This document shows positions 6,021 to 13,932 of a stretch of 18,570 bases of DNA, piece after piece. The translations under genes and the position numbers were made by a program. The stretch lies in NCBI GenBank assembly GCA_023435825.1, contig JAEZMB010000325.1:1-18570 (forward strand), in the 5' to 3' direction. The notes below the pieces were generated by a model. That model was not told where the DNA came from and did not search any database. It worked only from the letters and a program-made list of their open reading frames with translations. How positions within the stretch are numbered: the first letter of the stretch is position 1; the number at the start of each line of letters is the position of its first letter. This DNA is from Pseudomonadota bacterium (GTDB lineage Bacteria; Desulfobacterota; Desulfovibrionia; Desulfovibrionales; Desulfovibrionaceae).

Positions 6021-8018
6021 ATGCCGACCATTCCCGTGAAGGACGAGCCCAAAGGCGTTGCCCTTGCCGAGCCGGAACTGATTGAAAAAGATGTCGACAT
6101 CCTCTTTGTCGGCGGCGGCATGGGCTGCTGCGGCGCGGCTTTCGAAGCCGTTCGCTGGGCCGACAAAGTCGGTGGCATCAGCATGATGCTGCTGGACAAG
6201 GCCTCCCTCGAGCGCTCCGGCGCCGTCGCCCAGGGCCTGTCCGCCATCAACACCTACCTCGGCAAGAACGATGCTGACGACTACGTCCGCATGGTCCGCA
6301 CCGACCTGATGGGCCTGGTTCGCGAAGACCTGATCTTCGACCTTGGCCGTCACGTCGACGATTCCGTCCACCTGTTCGAAGAGTGGGGCCTGCCCTGCTG
6401 GACCAAGGACGCCCACGGTCACAACCTCGACGGCGCCCAGTCCAAGGCCGCCGGCGTCTCCCTGCGCACCGGCGCCGACCCCGTCCGCTCCGGCCGTTGG
6501 CAGATCATGATCAACGGTGAGTCCTACAAGTGCATCGTGGCCGAAGCCGCCAAGAATGCCCTGGGCCAGGACCGTTACCTCGAGCGCATCTTCATCGTGA
6601 AGCTGCTCCTGGACGCCAAGACCCCCAACCGGATCGCCGGCGCCGTGGGCTTCTCCACCCGCGAAAACAAAGTCTATGTCTTCAAGGCCAACGCCATCCT
6701 GGTGGCCTGCGGCGGCGCGGTCAACGTGTACCGTCCCCGCTCCACTGGTGAAGGCATGGGTCGCGCCTGGTACCCGGTGTGGAACTCCGGCTCCACCTAC
6801 ACCATGTGCGCTCAGGTCGGCGCCGAAATGACCATGATGGAAAACCGCTTCGTCCCCGCCCGCTTCAAGGACGGTTACGGCCCGGTCGGCGCTTGGTTCC
6901 TGCTCTTCAAGGCCAAAGCCACCAACGCCAAGGGCGAGGACTACTGCGTCACCAACCGCGCCATGCTGAAGCCCTACGAGGATCGCGGCTACGCCAAGGG
7001 TCACATCATCCCGACCTGCCTGCGTAACCACATGATGCTCCGTGAAATGCGCGAAGGCCGCGGCCCCATCTACATGGACACCGCCGGCGCCCTCCAGGCC
7101 ACCTTCGCCAACCTGAACGCTGAGCAGCAGAAGCACCTCGAGTCCGAAGCTTGGGAAGACTTCCTCGACATGTGCGTCGGCCAGGCCAACCTCTGGGCCT
7201 GCACCGACACCGAGCCCGAGAAGAAGGGCTCCGAGATCATGCCGACCGAGCCGTACCTGCTCGGCTCCCACTCCGGCTGCTGCGGCATCTGGGTCTCCGG
7301 CCCGGACGAAGCCTGGGTTCCCGAAGAGTACAAGATCAAGGCCGACAACGGCAAAGTCTACAACCGCATGACCACGGTCAACGGCCTGTGGACCTGCGCT
7401 GACGGCGTCGGCGCCTCCGGCCACAAGTTCTCCTCCGGCTCCCACGCTGAAGGCCGTATCTGCGGCAAGCAGATGGTCCGTTGGGTTGTCGACCACAAGG
7501 ACTTCAAGCCCACCCTGTCCGTCACCGCCGCCGAGCTGGCCAAGGAAATCTACCAGCCCTGGCAGACCTTTAAGGACAACGTCGGCGTCTCCACCGACCC
7601 GGTCGTCAACCCGAACTTCATCAGCCCGCACAACTTCATGATGCGCCTGGTCAAGTGCACGGACGAGTACGGCGGAGGCTGCGCCACCCTGTACACGACC
7701 TCCAAGACCCTGCTCGACACCGGCTTCCAGCTGCTGCAGTACCTGGAAGAGGACAGCAAGAAGCTGGCCGCCCGCGACCTGCACGAGCTTATGCGCTGCT
7801 GGGAACAGTACCACCGCCTGTGGACCGTCCGCCTGCACATGACCCACATCATGTTCCGCGAAGAAACCCGTTACCCGGGCTTCTACTACCGCGGCGACTT
7901 CCTGGGCCTGGACGATTCCAAATGGAAGTGCTTCGTCAACTCGAAGTACGATCCGGCCACCAAGGAAACCAAGGTCTTCAAGAAGACCTACTACCAGATC
8001 ATTCCCGACGCTCAGTAG
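6021..8018 (+). CDS. aprA: Adenylylsulfate reductase, alpha subunit
   Basis: AprA is the FAD catalytic subunit that reduces adenosine 5'-phosphosulfate to sulfite and AMP. The 665 residues match the usual length. The dinucleotide-binding motif VGGGMGCCGA sits at 30-39 and SGAVAQGLSAINTYLGKN follows, as in fumarate reductase-like flavoproteins. Active-site residues known from the Archaeoglobus enzyme are recognisable: Trp250, Arg281 (in VPARFKDGYG, the same 31-residue spacing) and His417 (in LLGSHSGCCG). The start carries CGGAGGA about 10 nt upstream. It forms an operon with aprB and ends in a strong terminator 11 nt after the stop. Identification is secure. Confidence 0.98.
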   Translation: MPTIPVKDEPKGVALAEPELIEKDVDILFVGGGMGCCGAAFEAVRWADKVGGISMMLLDKASLERSGAVAQGLSAINTYLGKNDADDYVRMVRTDLMGLVREDLIFDLGRHVDDSVHLFEEWGLPCWTKDAHGHNLDGAQSKAAGVSLRTGADPVRSGRWQIMINGESYKCIVAEAAKNALGQDRYLERIFIVKLLLDAKTPNRIAGAVGFSTRENKVYVFKANAILVACGGAVNVYRPRSTGEGMGRAWYPVWNSGSTYTMCAQVGAEMTMMENRFVPARFKDGYGPVGAWFLLFKAKATNAKGEDYCVTNRAMLKPYEDRGYAKGHIIPTCLRNHMMLREMREGRGPIYMDTAGALQATFANLNAEQQKHLESEAWEDFLDMCVGQANLWACTDTEPEKKGSEIMPTEPYLLGSHSGCCGIWVSGPDEAWVPEEYKIKADNGKVYNRMTTVNGLWTCADGVGASGHKFSSGSHAEGRICGKQMVRWVVDHKDFKPTLSVTAAELAKEIYQPWQTFKDNVGVSTDPVVNPNFISPHNFMMRLVKCTDEYGGGCATLYTTSKTLLDTGFQLLQYLEEDSKKLAARDLHELMRCWEQYHRLWTVRLHMTHIMFREETRYPGFYYRGDFLGLDDSKWKCFVNSKYDPATKETKVFKKTYYQIIPDAQ

Positions 8019-8029
8019 GAATGACCAGA

Positions 8030-8062
8030 GCGGCCGCCGGGTTAGCCCGGCGGCCGCTTTTT
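8030..8062 (+). terminator. Terminator after aprA
   Basis: Perfect 12-bp arms GCGGCCGCCGGG (8030-8041) and CCCGGCGGCCGC (8046-8057) flank the loop TTAG, and TTTTT follows. It stands between aprBA and qmoABC, so qmo expression needs read-through or its own promoter. Confidence 0.93.
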
Positions 8063-8092
8063 AACGGTCTTACCCGGGCGGATGGACCGTGC

Positions 8093-8121
8093 TTGTACGC
8101 CTACGGCGGGGGCGGTCTATC
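8093..8121 (+). promoter_or_regulatory. Candidate promoter of qmoABCD
   Basis: TTGTAC (8093-8098) and TCTATC (8116-8121) are 17 bp apart in the 112-nt gap between the apr terminator and qmoA. The -10 is a weak match. A strong terminator just upstream makes some promoter here likely. Confidence 0.3.
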
Positions 8122-8174
8122 CTCGCGGATCAGGCCGTTTTCTTGCTGGCCTTAACCATTGCCGGGAGGTTGCG

Positions 8175-9416
8175 ATGTCGAGCAACGCGATACTGGTCGT
8201 CGGCGGCGGCTTCAGCGGCATCACCGCCGCGCTGGAAGCCGCGGAGGTCGGCCACGAAGTCTACATCGTCGAGAAAAACCCCTTTCTCGGCGGCCGGGTG
8301 ATGCAGCTCAACAAATATTTCCCCAAGCTGTGCCCCCCGTCCTGCGGGCTGGAAATTCAGTTCCAGCGCATCAAGAACAATAAAAAAGTCAAGTTTTTCA
8401 CCCTGGCCGAAGTGACCAAGGTCACGGGCAAGGCCGGCGACTACGAAGTCACGGTGAAGATCAAGCCCCGCTTCGTCGAACCCGGCAGCGTCGATCTCTC
8501 GGATACCGCGAAAAAGCTGTCCAAGGACGTCAAGAGCGATTTCGAACTGGGCCTGGGCGACCGCAAGGCCCTGTACATGGACGTTCCTTTCGCCTTCCCC
8601 AACCGCTACGTTCTGGACAAGGAACGCTGCACCAAGGAAGACCTGGAAGTCCTGTCCGGCTCCGACGTCATCAATCTCGACGACGCCCCCAAGGAAATCG
8701 TCCTCAAGGTCGGTTCCATCGTCTACGCCACCGGCTGGAAGCCCTACGACGTCACCCGCCTGACCAACCTCGGCGCGGGCGATATCGCCAACTGCGTGAC
8801 CAACATGCAGCTGGAGCGGCTGGCCTCCCCCAACGGCCCGACCTGCGGCAACATCGTGCGCCCCTCCGACGGCAAGGCCCCGCGTAGCGTGGCTTTCGTC
8901 CAGTGCGCCGGTTCCCGCGACGAGAACCACCTCAACTACTGCTCCTACATCTGCTGCATGGCGTCGCTCAAGCAGGCCGCCTACGTCCGGGAAGCCTTCC
9001 CCGATGCGCGCGTGACCATCTACTACATCGACCTGCGCACCCCCGGCCGCTACGACAACTTCGCCAAGCGCATCCTGGATGATGACCGCATCAGCGCGGT
9101 CAAGGGCAAGGTGGCCGCCGTGGCCGAGGACGCCGGCTCCGGCGACGTCATCCTGACCGTGGAAGACGCCGTCACCGGCATCAAGTCCGACAACCGTTTC
9201 GAACTGGTCGTCCTGGCCACGGGCATGCAGCCGAGCATTGCCGGCGAACGCCTGCCTGTGGACGTGCCCGTCGATGAGATGGGATTTATCGTGGGCGGCG
9301 AGGAAAAGGGCATTTTTGCCGCCGGTTGCGCCGCCACGCCCCTTGACGTCATGAAGTCGGCCCAGTCGGCCACCGGCGCGGCCATGAAAGCAATCGCTTC
9401 GGTGCGAGGGAGGTAG
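8175..9416 (+). CDS. qmoA: QmoA, HdrA-like flavoprotein subunit
   Basis: QmoA is one of two FAD-binding HdrA-like subunits of the quinone-interacting membrane-bound oxidoreductase, which supplies electrons to APS reductase. The 413-residue product starts with the FAD motif ILVVGGGFSGITAALEAAE (6-24) and continues with FLGGRVMQLNKYFPKLCPPS, a hallmark of HdrA-type proteins. CAGSRDENHLNYCSYICC in the middle is the HdrA-like Cys segment. A second nucleotide-binding part ends with VVLATGMQPS and GIFAAGCAATPLDVMKSAQSA. The ATG at 8175 is preferred because GGGAGG lies 5 nt upstream and the FAD motif follows at once. An upstream in-frame start at 8082 would add an unrelated tail. qmoB follows after 5 nt. 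Confidence 0.95.
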   Translation: MSSNAILVVGGGFSGITAALEAAEVGHEVYIVEKNPFLGGRVMQLNKYFPKLCPPSCGLEIQFQRIKNNKKVKFFTLAEVTKVTGKAGDYEVTVKIKPRFVEPGSVDLSDTAKKLSKDVKSDFELGLGDRKALYMDVPFAFPNRYVLDKERCTKEDLEVLSGSDVINLDDAPKEIVLKVGSIVYATGWKPYDVTRLTNLGAGDIANCVTNMQLERLASPNGPTCGNIVRPSDGKAPRSVAFVQCAGSRDENHLNYCSYICCMASLKQAAYVREAFPDARVTIYYIDLRTPGRYDNFAKRILDDDRISAVKGKVAAVAEDAGSGDVILTVEDAVTGIKSDNRFELVVLATGMQPSIAGERLPVDVPVDEMGFIVGGEEKGIFAAGCAATPLDVMKSAQSATGAAMKAIASVRGR

Positions 9417-9421
9417 CGGCG

Positions 9422-11713
9422 ATGGCCGAAAAAATCGGTGTGTATATCGACGAATCCAGCGTCGCCCCGCTTCTGTCCGCCGAGGAGTTGGTCGCGTTCG
9501 TCAAGGCAAAATGCGCTGGGGCCTGCCCCATCGTCAAATCGCACAAGCGTCTGTCCAGCCCTGACGGCGTGGCCATGATCAAGGCCGACATCGAGGGCGG
9601 CGAGATCGACGCGGTCATGCTGGCCGGCACCTCGCCCCGCGTGGACTGGGAAGTCTTCGACTTCGGCGACAAGGTCATCGTGGACCGGGTCAACCTGCGC
9701 GAGTTCGTGACCCTGTCCTACAAAAACCCGGACGGTTCGGCCCCGACGGCCGGGCAGCCCGTGCCCCGCGAGCTGGCCTCCCTGGTGCAGGACTACCTGC
9801 GCATGGGCGTGGTCAAGCTCCAGAAGATGGCCAAGCCCAATCCCGAGATCCCCGAGACCAACAAGACCATCCTGGTCCTTGGCGGCGGCTGGACCGGCAT
9901 CAACGCCGCCCTGGCCGCGGCCGGCGCCGGCTACTCCGTGGTCCTCGTGGAAAAGGAAGCCGCCCTGGGCGGCAAGGCGGCCAACCTCTACAAGACGTTC
10001 CCCCTGGCCTATCCTTACCTGGAAGCCACCGACACCGGCATTGACCGCCTCATCGGGCTGGTCGCCGGCAACAGCAAGATCACGGTCAAGCTGTCCACGT
10101 CGCTCAAGCTCCTGGCCGGCGCGCCGGGCCTCTACGAGGCCACCCTGGTCACCGGCGGCAAGGAAGAGACCCTGCCCATCGGCTCCGTGGTCCTGGCCGC
10201 CGGCTGGCAGCCCATGGACGGCGAGGCCCTGGCCCCCTACGGCTACGGCACGCTGAAAAACGTCGTGACCTCGGCCGAGTTCGAAGCCATGGTCAAGGCC
10301 GGCTCCATCAAGCGGCCCTCCGACGGCAAGGCCCCCAAGACCGTGGCCTTCATCGTCGACGTGACCAAGGCCCTGGAAGCCAAGCCGGCCGCTCCCGCCG
10401 AGGAAGCCCCGGCCGACGCCGCCAAGCCCGCCGAGGCCAAGGAAGGCGAGGAAGCCGGTCCGGTCTTCAATCCCATCAAGACCCCCAAGCACCTGGCCTA
10501 CTCCTCGGAGCTGACCAGCCTTGTGGCGCTCAAGCAAGCCAACTACGTGCGCGAGAAGCTCGACGACGCCGTGGCCATGATCATCTATGACAACATGATG
10601 GTCCCCGGCATCAACGAGCGCTACTACCGCGCCGCCCAGGACAACCCCGGCGTCATGCTCACCAAGGGCACGGTCACCGGCGTTGCCGAGGAAGGCGTGA
10701 GCCTCGTGGTCTCGGCCAAGGATACGCTGCTTGGCGGCGACATCACCCTGGCCGCCGATCTGGTCGTCGTGCCCACCGGCATCGTGCCGGCCACGGCGCT
10801 CGATCCGACCATCAACCTGCTCTATCGCCAGGGGCCGGCCTTCCCGGATCTGCAGCTCTTCGACGGCTTTGCCGATTCGAACTACATCTGCTTCCCCTAC
10901 GAAACCCGCCGCACCGGCGTCTACGCCGCTGGCTGCGTGCGCCAGCCCATGACCATGGCCCAGGCCAAGGAAGACGCGGCCGGCGCGGCGCTTAAGGCCA
11001 TCCAGTGCATCGAGTCCGCCAGCCGGGGCGTGGCCGTCCATCCCCGTTCGGGCGACCTGTCCTACCCGGTGTTCAACTTCGTGCGCTGCACCCAGTGCAA
11101 ACGCTGCACCGAGGAATGCCCGTTCGGCGCTCTGGACGACGACGAAAAGGGAACGCCCAAGCCCAATCCCACGCGCTGCCGCCGCTGCGGCACCTGCATG
11201 GGCGCTTGTCCGGAACGCGTCATCTCCTTTGACAACTACAACGTCGACATGATCGGCTCCCAGATCCGCGAATGCGAGATCCCGCCGAAAATCGAAGACG
11301 GCGGCCCGCGCGTGTTCATCCTGGCCTGCGAAAACGACGCCTATCCGGCCCTGGACATGGCGGCCCTTCGCGGCAAGAAGTGGAGCCCCTACGTGCGCAT
11401 CATCCCGGTGCGTTGCCTGGGTTCGGTCAACGCCATCTGGGTTGCCGACGCCATGAGCAAGGGTGTTGACGGCGTCATGCTGCTTGGCTGCAAATATGGC
11501 GACGACTACCAGTGTCACTTCGTCAAGGGTTCCGAGATCTGCAACCGCCGCAAGGAAAACATCGCCGAGTCGCTCAAGCGTCTGGGCGTGGAGCCTGAAC
11601 GCGTCGAGCAGTATCAGGTGGCCATCGACGAATATGACAAGATTCCCGACATGATCGACCAGTTCATGGACATGGTCCTCAAGATCGGGCCGAACCCGTT
11701 CAAAGGCTATTAG
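9422..11713 (+). CDS. qmoB: QmoB, HdrA-like flavoprotein with ferredoxin and MvhD-like domains
   Basis: QmoB is the large cytoplasmic subunit of the Qmo complex. The 763 residues divide into an N-terminal segment (1-145), an HdrA-like FAD domain with LGGGWTGINAALAAAG around 154, and a 2x[4Fe-4S] ferredoxin domain. The ferredoxin cysteines are 556, 559, 562, 566 and 586, 589, 592, 596. A C-terminal MvhD-like domain (about 630-763) carries VRCLGSV and LGCKYGDDYQCHF. In methanogens the MvhD subunit links hydrogenase to heterodisulfide reductase, so here it probably adds an electron-transfer point. An Ala/Pro/Glu-rich low-complexity stretch (about 316-350) interrupts the FAD domain. The start at 9422 has GGGAGG overlapping the qmoA stop, implying translational coupling. 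Confidence 0.95.
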   Translation: MAEKIGVYIDESSVAPLLSAEELVAFVKAKCAGACPIVKSHKRLSSPDGVAMIKADIEGGEIDAVMLAGTSPRVDWEVFDFGDKVIVDRVNLREFVTLSYKNPDGSAPTAGQPVPRELASLVQDYLRMGVVKLQKMAKPNPEIPETNKTILVLGGGWTGINAALAAAGAGYSVVLVEKEAALGGKAANLYKTFPLAYPYLEATDTGIDRLIGLVAGNSKITVKLSTSLKLLAGAPGLYEATLVTGGKEETLPIGSVVLAAGWQPMDGEALAPYGYGTLKNVVTSAEFEAMVKAGSIKRPSDGKAPKTVAFIVDVTKALEAKPAAPAEEAPADAAKPAEAKEGEEAGPVFNPIKTPKHLAYSSELTSLVALKQANYVREKLDDAVAMIIYDNMMVPGINERYYRAAQDNPGVMLTKGTVTGVAEEGVSLVVSAKDTLLGGDITLAADLVVVPTGIVPATALDPTINLLYRQGPAFPDLQLFDGFADSNYICFPYETRRTGVYAAGCVRQPMTMAQAKEDAAGAALKAIQCIESASRGVAVHPRSGDLSYPVFNFVRCTQCKRCTEECPFGALDDDEKGTPKPNPTRCRRCGTCMGACPERVISFDNYNVDMIGSQIRECEIPPKIEDGGPRVFILACENDAYPALDMAALRGKKWSPYVRIIPVRCLGSVNAIWVADAMSKGVDGVMLLGCKYGDDYQCHFVKGSEICNRRKENIAESLKRLGVEPERVEQYQVAIDEYDKIPDMIDQFMDMVLKIGPNPFKGY

Positions 11714-11726
11714 GAGGGAAGGCTCC

Positions 11727-12926
11727 ATGGCAAACGAGCAGCGTATCAAGCCCGATCTGCAGTTCGTCAAGGACGTGCAGGCGGCCGGTGGCGAAGCCGT
11801 CAAGAAGTGCTACCAGTGCGCCACCTGCAGCGTGGCCTGCCCTCTGGCTCCGCCCGAGACCCCCTTTCCCCGCAAGGAAATGGTCTGGGCGCAGTGGGGA
11901 CTCAAGGACCGTTTCGAGGGCGACATCGACATCTGGCTGTGCCACAACTGCCAGACGTGCTCTGATCTGTGCCCCCGGGGCGCGCGTCCCGGCGACCTCG
12001 TGGCGGCTATCCGCAACATCACCTACCGGGATCTGGTCACGCCGACCGCTATCGGCACCTGGATGAGCTCGCCCAAGCATCTGCCCAAGCTCATCGCCAT
12101 CCCGGCCGTGCTGTTCTTGCTCATTTGGCTCATCACCACCGGGTTCAAGCTGCCCCAGGGCGAGATCGTCTTCGGCAAGCTCTACCCCGGCGACTACACC
12201 ATCGACCCCATCTTCATGCTGGTCGCGGCCTTCGTGGCCTTCACGTTCTACAAGGGCGTGACCAAGCTGTGGAAGGGTTTTGCAAAGTCCACGCCGAGCA
12301 CGCTCCAGATCGGTGGCAAGGCCAAGAAGCCGACCTTGATTGAATCCCTCAAGGCCGTCATCGTGGACGAAATCGGCACGCATTCCAAGTTCAACGAGTG
12401 CGGCAACGACAATACCGAGCGGTACAAGGGCCACCTGTCGCTGTTCTACGGTTTCGTGGCCCTGGCCATCGTCACCGGCGTCGTGGCCGTTTCCCACTGG
12501 GGCGGCAAGATCATCACCTTCATCGCGCCCTTGGGGCACACCCCCATGCCGCTGTGGAGCCCGGTGAAATTGCTGGCCAACGTCGGCGCCGTGGCCCTGA
12601 TCTACGGCCTGACCATGCTGACCCGGCGTCGGATCAACGTCGACCCGGCCAAGTCCACGTCGTCCTACTACGACTGGTACCTGCTCGGCGTCATCTGGGC
12701 CGTGGGCCTCACCGGCCTTGGGGCGGAAATCTTCCGCCTGGCCAATGTGGCTTCCCTGGCCTATCCGACCTACTACCTGCATCTGATTTCGGTGTTCATG
12801 CTGTTCGCCTATCTGCCCTGGTCCAAGCTCGGGCACTTGGTCTACAGAACCACGGCGTTGGTGTACGCCCATCAGGCTGGGCGTCTCCCCCTCAAACGTG
12901 AAGAAGAAAAAACTTTCTTGGTCTAA
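11727..12926 (+). CDS. qmoC: QmoC, HdrC/HdrE-like membrane subunit
   Basis: QmoC anchors the Qmo complex and exchanges electrons with the menaquinone pool. The 399-residue product joins an HdrC-like half to a NarI/HdrE-like heme b membrane half. The HdrC part has two CxxCxxCxxxCP sites: Cys28, 31, 34, 38 and Cys72, 75, 78, 82. Six hydrophobic segments follow at roughly 121-139, 159-177, 237-256, 280-298, 317-336 and 349-368. Histidines near these helices (236, 257, 352, 370) are candidate heme ligands. AGGAGGG stands in the 13-nt gap after qmoB. Domain order and length agree with known QmoC. Confidence 0.95.
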   Translation: MANEQRIKPDLQFVKDVQAAGGEAVKKCYQCATCSVACPLAPPETPFPRKEMVWAQWGLKDRFEGDIDIWLCHNCQTCSDLCPRGARPGDLVAAIRNITYRDLVTPTAIGTWMSSPKHLPKLIAIPAVLFLLIWLITTGFKLPQGEIVFGKLYPGDYTIDPIFMLVAAFVAFTFYKGVTKLWKGFAKSTPSTLQIGGKAKKPTLIESLKAVIVDEIGTHSKFNECGNDNTERYKGHLSLFYGFVALAIVTGVVAVSHWGGKIITFIAPLGHTPMPLWSPVKLLANVGAVALIYGLTMLTRRRINVDPAKSTSSYYDWYLLGVIWAVGLTGLGAEIFRLANVASLAYPTYYLHLISVFMLFAYLPWSKLGHLVYRTTALVYAHQAGRLPLKREEEKTFLV

Positions 12927-12940
12927 TTTAGGAGGGTACC

Positions 12941-13627
12941 ATGGCTGAAGCGCGCAAAGTGTTCCCCATGAATGCGTTCGTGTCGTATCTCAAGGGCGTC
13001 GACAAGGAAGGCAACAAGAAGGGCGTGGCCGAGATGGTCGGTTTCATGACCGGCATGGAAATCGACGCCGAGCTGGCGCCGTTCGCCGCCGCCCTCGCCA
13101 AGGCCTGGATCTACGAGCAGCATCCGGAACTCGTCCGGATGAGCTCTGGCGAGCTGGGCGCTTCCGCCCAGAACGTCTCCGTGGCCGTGCTGCCCCCGGA
13201 TGTCGTGGCCGAGGTCAACGCGATTTTCGCCAAGCTGACCGATTCCAAGAAGACCATCGACGAGCAGGCCGCCAAGCTCGCCAAGGTCGAGGCGGAACTG
13301 GCCGAGAAGACCGCCATCCTGAAGGACGTCGAAGTCCGCGCCAAGGCTGCCGAAGACAAGGCCAAACGCCTTGAGGAGTCCGCCAAGGGCGCCGGCGAGA
13401 AGGTCATCGTGGCTTCCGAGGCCAAGGTTGTCGAGTACATCGGCAAGGTCGACGAGCTGCTCAAGATGATCGAGGACGTCAAGAAGCACGGCGTGGTCAC
13501 CGTCTCCGGCGGCGGCGCCGCGGCTGACGGCGGCGCTTCCGGCGGCACCGGCGAGCCGGTCGTGGGCGGCGAGCCCGCTGCCGACTTCGGCTTCGGTTCC
13601 GACGCCTTTGCCACCGACAAGTGGTAG
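12941..13627 (+). CDS. qmoD: QmoD-type accessory protein, coiled coil
   Basis: This 228-residue soluble protein begins 14 nt after qmoC with AGGAGG, in the position of the promoter-distal qmo gene of Desulfovibrio vulgaris, which has been reported to matter for sulfate growth. The N-terminal ~95 residues look globular. Residues ~100-150 are Lys/Glu/Ala heptad-like (for example KTIDEQAAKLAKVEAELAEK), predicting a coiled coil. From ~193 the chain is Gly/Ala-rich (VSGGGAAADGGASGG) and ends FGFGSDAFATDKW. There are no cysteines and no cofactor motif, so it is unlikely to carry electrons itself. An assembly or docking role between Qmo and AprBA is only inferred. The name rests mainly on position, since I recognise no catalytic domain. 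Confidence 0.8.
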   Translation: MAEARKVFPMNAFVSYLKGVDKEGNKKGVAEMVGFMTGMEIDAELAPFAAALAKAWIYEQHPELVRMSSGELGASAQNVSVAVLPPDVVAEVNAIFAKLTDSKKTIDEQAAKLAKVEAELAEKTAILKDVEVRAKAAEDKAKRLEESAKGAGEKVIVASEAKVVEYIGKVDELLKMIEDVKKHGVVTVSGGGAAADGGASGGTGEPVVGGEPAADFGFGSDAFATDKW

Positions 13628-13652
13628 AAAAATCGACTCCGGTCGATTGACG

Positions 13653-13683
13653 GGGAGGCCCTTTATGGGCCTCCCTTTTTTTT
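13653..13683 (+). terminator. Terminator after qmoD
   Basis: Perfect 9-bp arms GGGAGGCCC (13653-13661) and GGGCCTCCC (13667-13675) flank the loop TTTAT, and eight T follow. It closes the qmoABCD transcript. Confidence 0.95.
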
Positions 13684-13685
13684 GT

Positions 13686-13793
13686 GCGGCGCAACGCTGG
13701 CGTGGGTTCAGGCTGGTCGGCAAGAAGCCGACGGCTGCCGGGTGGCGTCGGGGCTCTTGTTCGATTGCGCCGCTTTCACCGCGCGGCAGCCGT
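13686..13793 (+). other. Structured segment with competing or pseudoknotted helices
   Basis: The 249-nt gap before the protease holds two perfect long-range complements. GCGGCGCAA (13686-13694) pairs with TTGCGCCGC (13765-13773). ACGGCTGCCG (13731-13740) pairs with CGGCAGCCGT (13784-13793). Their arms interleave, so they form a pseudoknot or exclude each other. A local hairpin GTCGGC/GCCGAC (13716-13732) shares two bases with the second. The remainder up to 13920 shows no clear promoter or gene. I cannot match it to a known riboswitch. Confidence 0.45.
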
Positions 13794-13932
13794 TGAGGGG
13801 GGCGTAATAACCGCGCGCAGCAGGGCGGTAGAGAAAACGGTGATTGCCAGGGCCGACGGAAGGCAGCAAAAGAAGTCCTGGATCGGATGTCGTGGAACGT
13901 CGGTTCTGGCAACCAAGGGCAAGGAGTTTCGT

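Noticed and set aside
6003..7847. Minus-strand open frame of 614 codons opposite aprA
   Set aside because: It is the mirror of a highly expressed GC-rich gene. The product is Gly/Val/His-rich without any domain, whereas aprA on the plus strand has every active-site motif.
8064..8090. Inverted repeat ACGGTC/GACCGT before qmoA
   Set aside because: Six-base arms with a 15-nt gap are easily expected by chance in this composition, and the spacing matches no operator I know.
9050..11803. Minus-strand open frame of 917 codons opposite qmoA-qmoB
   Set aside because: It spans two convincing genes and their junction, has no recognisable domain and shows shadow-frame composition typical of high-GC DNA.
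13894..13912. Possible sigma-54 promoter before the protease (TGGCAACC region)
   Set aside because: The GG and GC elements are 9 rather than 10 bases apart and the -12 TTGC is missing.
13800..13932. Possible cyclic-di-GMP riboswitch before the protease
   Set aside because: Fragments such as CAGGG and GCAAAAG recall the motif, but the conserved core and tetraloop-receptor elements are absent.
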